Of a stretch of 64,000 bases of DNA, positions 40,318 through 50,099 are shown in pieces. The stretch comes from Actinomycetes bacterium (lineage in GTDB: Bacteria > Actinomycetota > Acidimicrobiia > Acidimicrobiales > Bog-793): positions 1 to 64,000 of the forward strand of contig JAKABW010000005.1 of NCBI GenBank assembly GCA_021796535.1, written 5' to 3'. Each line of letters opens with the position of its first letter. Positions within the stretch are counted from its first letter, which is position 1. Both the position numbers and the translations under genes were made by a program. Below the pieces are notes generated by a model. That model saw only the letters and a list, made by a program, of their open reading frames with translations. It made no database searches and had not been told where the DNA came from.

Positions 40318-42288
40318 TCAATTGCGCAAGATGATGTCCAGAGGGTTTTTGATGGTGGGCATCACCAGAGATACCTGAATCGGATTTTTCCACATCAAAA
40401 TTCTGTAAGGACCGTCCGTCATTTGAGTCTTGGGTACTCCGTATGTTTTCTCCGCTGACAGCGTGTTTACTTTGCGCCAAGGCTGGTAAAGGTTGTAAAT
40501 AAAGAATTGGAATTGATGCCCGGCGTACCAATTCTCGGTGGACTGACGCCCGTAACGTCGCAGTCTGTCGGCGGCGGCGTTCGTGACGGGTCTTATGGCG
40601 ACTCTGCCTTTTGATTCCACGGTGACGATGGAGGAAACCCAATAAGCGCCCACCCCTTGGGTCAGTCCTTTTGCCTCCAGGTAAGTTACCAGCCCTTTGA
40701 GAGGCTGGGAAGCTGCCGGCAGAGCCATTTCGTTTTTGACCTGCACGGCGCCGGCGATAAGCGACAGAAAGGTGACCAACGGTATTATTGCCACAAAGGA
40801 ATACCTAAAAAACTTTTTCCCAAAAAAACTTTTTGTGCGATCCGCGCCGCGTGCCGGATTCTGCCCGGCCGGTTCTTTTTCCAAATGCATGGGGGTTTGC
40901 TCCGGCTCGAACAGGGAAGAAGTCTGAGGTTCGCTTTGTCCGACATCTGACAGATAATCATTTTGTGCGGCAAGCGGGTAGGAAAACCCGTCGCCCGCCC
41001 CGACCACGGGAAACACGCCCACGGCAGAAGAAACGGCGGATTGCCGTGAGGAAACACTTTTTGCCGCCACAGCCCGGATGGGGCGCAAAGAGGAAAAAGA
41101 GTGCGACGGGAAATGACTTTCCTGTCTTTTGTCTGAAATAGCCGCCAAGGCATAACCGAGCACCCTCCCGGTCAGGACGACGGCAAAAAATATCGCCGGA
41201 TCCATGTACTTTGAATACTGGGTATTGTTGCTGGTCGCCCCTCCGATAAAAGTCACGAAGTCGGCGAATATACCGAGCAAAAGCAGGTCGTTGAAGTGCC
41301 ATTCCTTGGGATCTGCGTTGAAATTGCCTTTATTGCCCCTGAAAATCGCAACCACAGTGTTGCCCAAAGAAAACAACACGACGGCACATATCACAAACAG
41401 CATCACGGCGCGCAAAACTTCCGGAAGCAGGTCGGCATTGGAAGGAGCGGAGGAAATGGAACCGACGCCGAACATGGCCGCCATGCGTCTCGGGATATAA
41501 CCTACGTTTGCGCCGATTTGCGACAACTTCAACGGTATGTTTCTGTTGACCAGTTCAAAAGTACCGAAAACATCGGCCAAGAGACGCAACCCTATCGCCA
41601 GCGGCATGCTGAGCAAACCGGCAAAAAATGTTTTGGAACCGGCAGAAAACTTCCTGCTCCGCAGCATGGCCACTATCCCGCTTATGACAATTGCAGAAAC
41701 GCCGAAATCCACCAAAAGCAGGTCACCCAGCAGCGCTATTGCCAAAATAAAAGTGGCCAAAACCGCCGAAGGCCAAGTTTGCCGCCTGCCGAGTAAGGCA
41801 AATGCCGCCAGACAATACAGCACGGTGGCCACGTGCCAGGGCCCCTGCAGAAAGTAGTAACTAAGATCCGGACTCGGCAAGGCCAGACAGATCAGCACCA
41901 AAAGCGGACCGAAGAACCCAACCGGCTTTTTGTCCGGTCTGTAGACCAGCAAAACCGCGGCCGCTATCGTCATCGCGGCGATAAAAGACGGCGTCAGGGT
42001 CAGCAGTGCCGGCCCGAAGCCCACTATTTTAATCAAAAGTGCGTTAAACATCGCGTCCAGAGTCCAAAAAGAATCCAGCGACATGGACCAGCCGCGCAGC
42101 AACCAATTGCCGCGCGAGATGGAGAGACCTTCCAAAATGACGGTGGCCCCGTCCGAGTCACCGGGAACATACCTTGTGGATATGGCGTTTAGAAAAGGGG
42201 TCAGTACCGCCGTGATGGCAACAAAAGTGAAAAGCCTGTAGAAAAAAATCTTGAGCTTGGCTTCCCCGGCGGACACATCACGGTTCAT
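40318..42288 (-). CDS. Multi-pass membrane protein, possibly GT-C-like
   Basis: 656 aa hydrophobic protein; YVPGDSDGATVILEGLSISRGNWLL motif after TM1; located between rnj and ftsK. Confidence 0.6.
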   Translation of the reverse strand: MNRDVSAGEAKLKIFFYRLFTFVAITAVLTPFLNAISTRYVPGDSDGATVILEGLSISRGNWLLRGWSMSLDSFWTLDAMFNALLIKIVGFGPALLTLTPSFIAAMTIAAAVLLVYRPDKKPVGFFGPLLVLICLALPSPDLSYYFLQGPWHVATVLYCLAAFALLGRRQTWPSAVLATFILAIALLGDLLLVDFGVSAIVISGIVAMLRSRKFSAGSKTFFAGLLSMPLAIGLRLLADVFGTFELVNRNIPLKLSQIGANVGYIPRRMAAMFGVGSISSAPSNADLLPEVLRAVMLFVICAVVLFSLGNTVVAIFRGNKGNFNADPKEWHFNDLLLLGIFADFVTFIGGATSNNTQYSKYMDPAIFFAVVLTGRVLGYALAAISDKRQESHFPSHSFSSLRPIRAVAAKSVSSRQSAVSSAVGVFPVVGAGDGFSYPLAAQNDYLSDVGQSEPQTSSLFEPEQTPMHLEKEPAGQNPARGADRTKSFFGKKFFRYSFVAIIPLVTFLSLIAGAVQVKNEMALPAASQPLKGLVTYLEAKGLTQGVGAYWVSSIVTVESKGRVAIRPVTNAAADRLRRYGRQSTENWYAGHQFQFFIYNLYQPWRKVNTLSAEKTYGVPKTQMTDGPYRILMWKNPIQVSLVMPTIKNPLDIILRN

Positions 42289-43937
42289 TCCATCACTACC
42301 ATCGGTATGACTATCGGCCGGCGCTTGGTGTATTCGTAAATCAATTTAGAAATTTCGCGCTTGATGATTCTCTTTATTTCAACGGGGTCGGCACTTTGAG
42401 CCACAAGGGCATACGTTACGGCTTCTCTGATTACGCCGAGTGCCTGTGGCAAAAAAATTTCCTCCTCTCCCGCACCCAGCCATCCGCGAGAGGTTATGCA
42501 CGGCTCGCCTACTATTTTCTCTCCGGAAACCGCCACAGCAATCGTCACGACGCCGTCCGATGCCAAAAACCGCCTGTCGCGCAAAACGTCTTTCATTTCG
42601 CCTATGGTCCCGTCGACATACACATAAGGGGCGGGAATTTTATTGACTATCTTTACGCTGTCGTCTTCCAGCAAAACCTGATCGCCGTCCTCGCAAATCA
42701 CTATATTTTCTTGCTTTACCCCGGCCTCCGCGGCAAGACCGGCGTGAGCCAGCAAATGTTTGCGTTCCCCGTGAACAGGTATGAAACAGCGGGGTGCCGC
42801 TATATTGAGAAGAGTCGCCAATTCGCCCCTGCTGGCGTGCCCGCTGGCATGCACATGAGCTACTTCCGAATCTATGACTTCTACATTCTTTCTGGCCAAA
42901 TTGTTCATTACTTCAGCGACCGACCATTCGTTACCGGGAATAACATGCGATGAAAGTACAACCAAATCATTGTCGGTAAGTGTTATGTTTTTGTTTTCTC
43001 CGGATGCTAAAAGAGTTAAGACTGACATGGGTTCGCCCTGCGAACCCGTAGAGATGACGCAAATTTCGCCCGGTTGGTAATTGCCAGCCGATTCGATGTC
43101 TATCAGTACGTTGCCGGGGATATCGATAATGCCGATCTCTTTTGCTATGGATACGCTTCTCAACATAGAGCGGCCCACCAGAGCGACCTTGCGTCCGCTC
43201 TTTACGGATGCGTTGATCAATTGCTGTATCCTGTGGATGTGGGAGGCAAAACACGCCACGATGACTCGCATGTCGGCGTGTGCCATAAAAATGGCTTCCA
43301 GGACTTTCCCCACGCCGGACTCGCTGTCCGTAAAACCGGGTTTGTCGGCATTTGTGGAATCTGCAAGCAGCAGCGTGATGCCTTCTTCTTTGGCAATCTG
43401 ACCTATGCGGCCCAAATCAATTTTCCTGTTGTCCACCGGGGAAAGATCTATTTTAAAATCTCCCGAGTGGAGTATGACCCCCGAATCGGTGTGAACGGCC
43501 ACGGCAAATGCACAGGGGACAGAATGGGTAACGGGAATGAATTCCACGTCAAAGGCACCTATGATCCGTCTTTCTCCGTCTTTTACCACAACAAGCTTAT
43601 CGTGCAAAGAAATACCGGCTTCTTCGATCCTGCCCCGCGCTGTTTCCAAAGTAAAAGCGGATCCGAACAGCCTGGTGTCAACGTTTTTTAGCAGATATGG
43701 CAAAGCCCCCACGTGGTCTTCGTGTCCGTGTGTCAGCACGATGCCGTCAATGTTGTCTTTCCGCTCCAAAATATACGAAAAATCCGGCAACACCAAGTCC
43801 ACTCCGGGCATGTCGGGATTGGGAAACATGATTCCGCAATCCAATATCAAGAGACGCCCGTTTTTTTCCAAAACAGCGCAATTCCTGCCTATTTCCCCCA
43901 AACCGCCCAAAAATGTTATTTTGATCTCTTTGTTCAA
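42285..43937 (-). CDS. rnj: Ribonuclease J
   Basis: FLGGLGEIGRNCAVLE, LTHGHEDHVGALPYLL, HVHASGHASRGELA; TTG start at 43937 overlaps dapA stop. Confidence 0.93.
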   Translation of the reverse strand: MNKEIKITFLGGLGEIGRNCAVLEKNGRLLILDCGIMFPNPDMPGVDLVLPDFSYILERKDNIDGIVLTHGHEDHVGALPYLLKNVDTRLFGSAFTLETARGRIEEAGISLHDKLVVVKDGERRIIGAFDVEFIPVTHSVPCAFAVAVHTDSGVILHSGDFKIDLSPVDNRKIDLGRIGQIAKEEGITLLLADSTNADKPGFTDSESGVGKVLEAIFMAHADMRVIVACFASHIHRIQQLINASVKSGRKVALVGRSMLRSVSIAKEIGIIDIPGNVLIDIESAGNYQPGEICVISTGSQGEPMSVLTLLASGENKNITLTDNDLVVLSSHVIPGNEWSVAEVMNNLARKNVEVIDSEVAHVHASGHASRGELATLLNIAAPRCFIPVHGERKHLLAHAGLAAEAGVKQENIVICEDGDQVLLEDDSVKIVNKIPAPYVYVDGTIGEMKDVLRDRRFLASDGVVTIAVAVSGEKIVGEPCITSRGWLGAGEEEIFLPQALGVIREAVTYALVAQSADPVEIKRIIKREISKLIYEYTKRRPIVIPMVVME

Positions 43938-44845
43938 CGGCTGCTGTCCGTCCTGCTTTGCATATCGCTCAAGATATCCCCGGCCAGGTCCGGAAGCCAT
44001 GGCTCATAGGCGCCCAGAGGCAAACGACAGGGTCCGGAGGGAAGACCCATTGCCTTCAGCATGGCTTTGGTGGGAAGAGGGTTGGGATGCACTTCCCCAG
44101 TCTCAAACTCATAAGACGGAATCAGCAATTGGTTCAGGCTTACGGCTTTCTCGATATTGCCGGACATGAATTGTCCGATCATCTCCTTCATGATGACACC
44201 GCACCAGTGCGAAGCGACGCTTATCACGCCGACGGCTCCCACGCTGAGAAGGGGAAGCGTCAAAGCGTCGTCGCCGGAGTAACAAAAAAATCCCCCGGGT
44301 GCATCCTTTATCAACTTGGCGGTCTCCCCGACATCCTGGGCGGCGTCTTTCAGGCAGGTAATATTTTTTGCCTCTTTGGCCAGCCCCAGGATCGTCGCCG
44401 TCGATACTTTTCTGCCGGTGCGGACCGGGATGTCGTAGATAATGACTTCCAGATCCCCTGCCGCTTCTGCAACAGCCAGGAAATGGCTTTTTATGCCGCT
44501 TTGATTGGGACGCGAATAATAAGGAGCCACCGCCAAAATACCTGCCGCTTTCGTTGCGTGAACCGCTTTTGTCAGTTCGACGGAATGGCGGGTATCGTTG
44601 GAAGTGGAACCGACGATCACCGGCACGGTGACGGCTGCGCTGACGGCTTCGTAAAGATCCGTTCTTTCTTTGTCGTCCAAAGTGGAAACTTCGCCCGTCG
44701 TGCCGGTTATGGCCAAGGCATCGCTTCCGTTTTCGCCCAGATAACGGGCAAGCCGCACCGCACCGTCGATATCCAAATCTCCCGATTCAAGAAAAGGAGT
44801 TGCCATTGCAGTTATTACTTGTCCAAAAAAAGGATGAGTCCGCAC
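43934..44845 (-). CDS. dapA: 4-hydroxy-tetrahydrodipicolinate synthase
   Basis: ALAITGTTGEVSTLDDKER, YYSRPNQSG, CLKDAA, YSGDDALTLP. Confidence 0.95.
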   Translation of the reverse strand: MRTHPFFGQVITAMATPFLESGDLDIDGAVRLARYLGENGSDALAITGTTGEVSTLDDKERTDLYEAVSAAVTVPVIVGSTSNDTRHSVELTKAVHATKAAGILAVAPYYSRPNQSGIKSHFLAVAEAAGDLEVIIYDIPVRTGRKVSTATILGLAKEAKNITCLKDAAQDVGETAKLIKDAPGGFFCYSGDDALTLPLLSVGAVGVISVASHWCGVIMKEMIGQFMSGNIEKAVSLNQLLIPSYEFETGEVHPNPLPTKAMLKAMGLPSGPCRLPLGAYEPWLPDLAGDILSDMQSRTDSSR

Positions 44846-45052
44846 TTCACCACCAAACTTTGCTACATCTGTTTATTGCCAGCCTATCAGGAAACGGGCT
44901 TGAAAAATTTTATCTTTTGTATTCCCAGATCAACTTTTGCCAAAAGCCGCTTGAACTGCGCTCTGCGGCCCCGGGGTCGGAATAAGGTATAAAAGCCGAA
45001 ATCAATTGCACAAATTGACGTGGCGCCCTTCTCCAAAACTTAGAATACAACT

Positions 45053-45901
45053 ATGACACTTAAAGTAGGCATAAACGGGGTTGCGGGCAAAATGGGCTCG
45101 ACAACAAAAGCGGCGCTGCAAAAAGAGCCGTCGCTGGAACTTAGATGCGAAATAGATCAGAGGTTTTCCGGCAAAGAAAGTTCCCCGGCGGACGCTTACG
45201 GAAGCGGCGAGAAATGTCTCCAAGCCGCTTCGCTCGATAACCTGGAGAGGCTTTGTGTCGCAAACAACCAAAACCCGCGGGATATGATGGATATTCTGAT
45301 AGATTTTACCGATGCCGAGACTCTTTTTGCCACGGCACTGTGGTGCGTAAAAAGCGGCGTCCATCTGGTTTCGGGCAGCACGGGGCTCTCCGAAGAAAAA
45401 ACAGCACACCTGGAAGCACTTTTTGCCGACCCAAAGGCGCCCAATTGTGTTCTGGCCCCGAATTTCTCAATTTCGGCTCTTGTGCTTATGCATCTCGCCA
45501 AAGTTGCCGCCCCCTACTTCGACAGCGTCGAAATCATCGAATTGCACCACGACGAAAAAAAAGACGCTCCCTCGGGAACGGCTGTCGCGACGGCACGCCA
45601 CATTGCAGGGTCACTGGAAAAAGCGGGGGTCTCTTTGCGGCCGGATCCGACGGAAACGGAAAAAATACAGGGAGCCAGAGGCGCCGAAGCGGCTCACGGG
45701 ATCAAAATACATGCGGTGCGCTTACACGGATTGGTGGCGCACGAAGAAGTGCTTTTCGGCAGCACCGGGCAAAGCCTCACCCTGAGGCAGGACTCCTATG
45801 ACAGAACTTCTTTTATGCCCGGCGTGATGCTGGCGGCAAAATCGGTATCTGAAACACAGGGGATGACCCTGGGCTTGGAAAAATTGCTCAATCTCTCCTG
45901 A
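45053..45901 (+). CDS. dapB: 4-hydroxy-tetrahydrodipicolinate reductase
   Basis: GINGVAGKMG, IDFTDAET, APNFSI, ELHHDEKKDAPSGTA. Confidence 0.95.
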   Translation: MTLKVGINGVAGKMGSTTKAALQKEPSLELRCEIDQRFSGKESSPADAYGSGEKCLQAASLDNLERLCVANNQNPRDMMDILIDFTDAETLFATALWCVKSGVHLVSGSTGLSEEKTAHLEALFADPKAPNCVLAPNFSISALVLMHLAKVAAPYFDSVEIIELHHDEKKDAPSGTAVATARHIAGSLEKAGVSLRPDPTETEKIQGARGAEAAHGIKIHAVRLHGLVAHEEVLFGSTGQSLTLRQDSYDRTSFMPGVMLAAKSVSETQGMTLGLEKLLNLS

Positions 45902-45909
45902 ACAGGGAT

Positions 45910-47136
45910 TTAGCTGTAGCCGTGCCAGTCTTCTTCGACAAAAGGTCCCACCACCGAAAGAGACTTCGGTTGACTGAATATGTCCCGGCTAACCCTGATG
46001 GCGTCTTCCAAAGTGGTGGATTCGATGCGCTTGACGATCTCTTCGACACTCAACACGTCGTTGTGCAAAAGCAAAGACGCCCCCACCCGTGACATGCGGG
46101 ATCCGGAATCTTCTATATTCAAAAGCGTTTCGGCGCAAAGATGTTTTTTTGCCGCGTCCAATTCGTGCCGGTCGATCTGCCCGTTAGCCATCAAATCCAG
46201 CTCGACGTTGAGAAGTTCCAAGACCTGACCCGCATTCACGGGGTTGGTGCCCAGCGAAACTATAACCGCTCCCGTGTCTTCGAAAGCCACTCTCTCCGAA
46301 CCTATCGAGTAGGCCAGCCCTTTTTCTTCCCTGATTTTTTGGAAAAGTCTGGAAGCAAGACCGCCTCCCAGAATTTGATTGATCGCGGCAAGGGCGTACC
46401 TGTCCGGTGAATGTCTGTCTATGGCTTTGATGCCGACGGCAATCTGTGTCTGTTCGGTGTCGCGTTCCAGAACTTTCAGAGGTACGGACGGCGTATCCGG
46501 CGTAAAGCGCTTGGGCTTCTCCCCGCTTCCCCCCGCGTCAAAACAGTCTTTGATGCGTGAGGCAATTTTTTCGTGGTCGAGATTACCGGCGGCGGAAAAA
46601 ACCATGTTTTTGGGAAGATAGTATTTTGAAAAAAACGACCTGATCTCTTCGACTTCAACCGAGGAAATCACGGAAGGTATTCCCAAAACGTCGCGTCCCA
46701 AGGGATGACCGGGGTAGAGAGCCTCGAAAAGGTGCTCGATCACCAAATCGGACGGTTCGTCCAGATGCATCAGCACCTCTTCTAGGATCACCTGACGTTC
46801 CGAGGCAACTTCATGTTCCAAAAAAGAAGGGTCGGTCAATATGTCGCACAATATGTCGAGGCCCAGGTCAATGTCTTCGGCCAAAAGCCTTATATAAAAT
46901 GCCGTGTACTCTTTGGTGGTGAAAGCATTCATATCCCCGCCGACGCTGTCGATTTGCTCGGCTATGTCTTTGGCAGTTCTGGATGAAGTGCCTTTGAAGA
47001 GCAGGTGCTCCAAAAAGTGCGACACTCCGGCCAGAGTCTCCGACTCGTCACGGGAACCGATGCCGACCCAAAAACCCAGACAAAGGGCATCCGAATACGG
47101 CATATGCTCGGTGACGACGCGTATGCCGCTTTCCAA
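45910..47136 (-). CDS. M16 (pitrilysin) family zinc peptidase
   Basis: GVSHFLEHLLFKGT (HxxEH), AFTTKEYTAFY, GLAYSIGSE. Confidence 0.93.
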   Translation of the reverse strand: MESGIRVVTEHMPYSDALCLGFWVGIGSRDESETLAGVSHFLEHLLFKGTSSRTAKDIAEQIDSVGGDMNAFTTKEYTAFYIRLLAEDIDLGLDILCDILTDPSFLEHEVASERQVILEEVLMHLDEPSDLVIEHLFEALYPGHPLGRDVLGIPSVISSVEVEEIRSFFSKYYLPKNMVFSAAGNLDHEKIASRIKDCFDAGGSGEKPKRFTPDTPSVPLKVLERDTEQTQIAVGIKAIDRHSPDRYALAAINQILGGGLASRLFQKIREEKGLAYSIGSERVAFEDTGAVIVSLGTNPVNAGQVLELLNVELDLMANGQIDRHELDAAKKHLCAETLLNIEDSGSRMSRVGASLLLHNDVLSVEEIVKRIESTTLEDAIRVSRDIFSQPKSLSVVGPFVEEDWHGYS

Positions 47137-47150
47137 TTCAGAACAGGTTA

Positions 47151-49574
47151 TCAGCGCCTCTGCCCGCCTCTTCTGCCCGGACCGCCCGGCCTGAAATTCC
47201 TCTTAGGCGCCATAAAGGGCTTCTCGTTGACATAGCCCAAGTCGCCGAGTTCGGAGGATATTTCCTGGCTGAACTCATCTTCAAAAGTAACGTATTGAGA
47301 ACCCGTCTGCTGTTCGGTCTTATTCGAAACGGCCTCTTCGCCGCCGTCGAAAGACTGTCTGTCGCGGGATGGTTTGAACCCGGAATCTTCATCGGAGTCT
47401 TCCGAATCCCCGGCGGCTCTCACCAGAGAAATTTTACCCTGGTCGTCTATGTCGAGCACTGTTACTTTCACTTCTTCACCCATACTCAAAACGTCCTCAA
47501 CGCGTTCCACTCTTTTGGTGGACGACAGCTTGGAGATGTGCAGCAAACCGTCTCGCTGCGGCAAGATATTGATGAAAGCGCCAAACTTGGTGATGCTGAC
47601 GACCTTGCCCACATAGGTGGCACCTATTTCTGCCACCGGGGGATTCAAAATCATGTCTATACGCTGTTTGGCTTCGTCGACGGCTGCGGAATCTTTGGCC
47701 CCGATAATCACTTTTCCTACCACACCGTCGTCGTCTATCGTGATCTCGGCACCCGTATCCTGCTGCAAAGTATTGATCGTCTTGCCTTTTGGACCGATGA
47801 TCTCTCCCACTTTATCTATCGGGACTTCGAAGGTGATGATCTTGGGGGCGATGTCTTTCACTTCTGACCTGGGTTCGGCTATGGCCTGACGGATGACTTC
47901 CAGGACTTTCAGTCTGGCTTCTTTGGCCTGTTCCAGGGCGGAGGCCAAAACCTCGGCCGGCAAGCCGTCTATTTTGGTGTCCAGTTGCAGCGCCGTCACC
48001 ACGTCTTTGGTGCCGGCCACTTTGAAGTCCATGTCACCGAAAGCGTCTTCCGCTCCCAAAATATCGGTGAGGGTAATGAAGTGACCGTCATCGGAAATAA
48101 GACCCATCGCTATACCGCCCACGGTGTCTTTGATCGGCACACCGGCATCCATCAGAGAAAGAGTGGAGCCGCAAACGGATGCCATGGAGGTCGAGCCGTC
48201 GGAAGAGATCGCTTCCGATACCAGTCTCAGCGTGTAAGGAAAGTCTTTTTCGGGCGGGATAACCGGGAGCAGGGCGCGCTCGGCCAAAAGACCGTGCCCT
48301 ATCTCACGCCTCTTGGGCCCGCGCATGAATCCCACGTCACCGGTGGAGTAAGGAGGGAAGTTGTAGTGATGAATATAGCGCTTGTGCTCCTCCGTGCCGA
48401 TTGAATCCAGCAATTGATTCATTTTTGGCATGCCCAAAGTGGCAATATTGAGGACCTGGGTGTCGCCGCGCTCAAAAAGACCGGAGCCGTGGGCGGTTGA
48501 AATCAAGCCGACTTCGGCACTCAGGGGTCTGATGTCTCTTACCCCTCTCCCGTCTATGCGGATGCCCTCTTCGAGGATCCTTTTCCTGACCAATTTCTTG
48601 GTGTAAGAACGGGCTGCGGCGGCAATTTGGCGCTCCGCCGCCGGGAAGGTTTCCGCCAGCAATTCCTGTACTTTTTTCGTGGCGGCAGCCAGGGCATCCG
48701 AGCGCTCGTGCTTGACGGTAATGGCGTTGGCCTCTTTGATAAGATCGCCGCCGGCTTTTGTTACCGCTTCGTAAATCTCATCGGAGTAGTCGCTGAAAAG
48801 CTCGTAGGCGATTGTCGGTTTTGCGCCGGCTTTTTCCGCCAGCTTTTTCTGCAATTCTATGGATTCGCTTATCCATGTTTTTGACGCTTCCAGGCCTTCC
48901 GCTATCACCTGTTCGGTGACTTTGGGAGAACCCTGTTCAAAATTGTCAAACGCCTGCTCGGTGGCTCCCGCCTCTACCATCATGATGGCTATTTCGTCTT
49001 TGCCGTTCTTTTGAACGGCCCTCCCGGCGACCACTATTTCAAAAGAAGACGCGTCCCCCTCCTGGTAAGTGGGGTTGGGAATCCAGGTGCCTGCTGCTGT
49101 GTAAGCCAGCCTTACCGCCCCGACGGGACCGTCAAAAGGTATGCCGGAAATCATCAAAGCAGCCGAAGCTCCGTTGATGGCCAAAACGTCATAAGGATTT
49201 TCCTGATCCGCGCCGAAGACAGTCGCCACCACGTGAACGTCGTTGCGAAAGCCGTCCGGGAAACAGGGTCTGAGCGGTCTGTCCGTGAGCCTGGCGGTCA
49301 GGGTCGCTTGATCCGTGGCTCTTCCTTCTCTGCGGAAAAACGATCCGGGGATTTTGCCGGCCGCGTACATTCTCTCTTCCACGTCCACAGTGAGAGGGAA
49401 AAAGTCCTGCCCCTCTTTAACGGATCTGGAAGCTGTGGCGGCGACCAGTACAACCGTTTCGCCGACTTGGACGACTACGGATCCGTCCGCTTGACGGGCC
49501 AGTTTGCCCGTCTCAAATGTCAATGTTTTGTCCGTCCCGGAAATTGGTGACGAGACTGTGATGGCTTCAGCCAT
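47151..49574 (-). CDS. pnp: Polyribonucleotide nucleotidyltransferase
   Basis: RNase PH repeats, KH motif IIGPKGKTINTLQQDTGAEI, S1 domain GATYVGKVVSITKFGAFINILP. Confidence 0.96.
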   Translation of the reverse strand: MAEAITVSSPISGTDKTLTFETGKLARQADGSVVVQVGETVVLVAATASRSVKEGQDFFPLTVDVEERMYAAGKIPGSFFRREGRATDQATLTARLTDRPLRPCFPDGFRNDVHVVATVFGADQENPYDVLAINGASAALMISGIPFDGPVGAVRLAYTAAGTWIPNPTYQEGDASSFEIVVAGRAVQKNGKDEIAIMMVEAGATEQAFDNFEQGSPKVTEQVIAEGLEASKTWISESIELQKKLAEKAGAKPTIAYELFSDYSDEIYEAVTKAGGDLIKEANAITVKHERSDALAAATKKVQELLAETFPAAERQIAAAARSYTKKLVRKRILEEGIRIDGRGVRDIRPLSAEVGLISTAHGSGLFERGDTQVLNIATLGMPKMNQLLDSIGTEEHKRYIHHYNFPPYSTGDVGFMRGPKRREIGHGLLAERALLPVIPPEKDFPYTLRLVSEAISSDGSTSMASVCGSTLSLMDAGVPIKDTVGGIAMGLISDDGHFITLTDILGAEDAFGDMDFKVAGTKDVVTALQLDTKIDGLPAEVLASALEQAKEARLKVLEVIRQAIAEPRSEVKDIAPKIITFEVPIDKVGEIIGPKGKTINTLQQDTGAEITIDDDGVVGKVIIGAKDSAAVDEAKQRIDMILNPPVAEIGATYVGKVVSITKFGAFINILPQRDGLLHISKLSSTKRVERVEDVLSMGEEVKVTVLDIDDQGKISLVRAAGDSEDSDEDSGFKPSRDRQSFDGGEEAVSNKTEQQTGSQYVTFEDEFSQEISSELGDLGYVNEKPFMAPKRNFRPGGPGRRGGQRR

Positions 49575-49718
49575 GGTTCTCCTTTATGGCATGTGGGCAT
49601 TCATACCTTAAAACACCATTTCCGGGTAGGAGTTTGTAGCACTCGGAATATGGGCAAAGGATAAAGAGGCCGCTTTTTGGTAATAAGACAGCCACAAACA
49701 GCGGCTGTTCGGACGTGT

Positions 49719-49976
49719 CTAGCGGCGTATGCCTAAGCGCGCTATCAAAGAACGATAGCGCTCGACGTCGTTTTCTCTGGTGTAATCTAAAAGCTTTCTC
49801 CTGTGACCTATGAGTTTCATCAGGCCCCTGCGGGTGTGGTGGTCTCCTTTGTGCACTTTCAAGTGCTCGGTCAGGTGGTTGATTCTGTCAGTCAACAATG
49901 CCACCTGCACTTCCGGCGAACCGGTATCGGTCGGATGCAGCTTATAATCGCTGATAATATTTGCTTTGTCTTGCAT
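49719..49976 (-). CDS. rpsO: 30S ribosomal protein S15
   Basis: [49 protein letters not shown]. Confidence 0.97.
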   Translation of the reverse strand: MQDKANIISDYKLHPTDTGSPEVQVALLTDRINHLTEHLKVHKGDHHTRRGLMKLIGHRRKLLDYTRENDVERYRSLIARLGIRR

Positions 49977-50099
49977 CAGTTGCAAACCTTCACTCCTAAA
50001 TAATTTATACAATATTATTTATACTACTTATTTTGCCTATTTTAAGGTCAAAATCAATTGTTTGCACCCCAAAACCGCTTCGGAAAAACAAGTGTCCGC

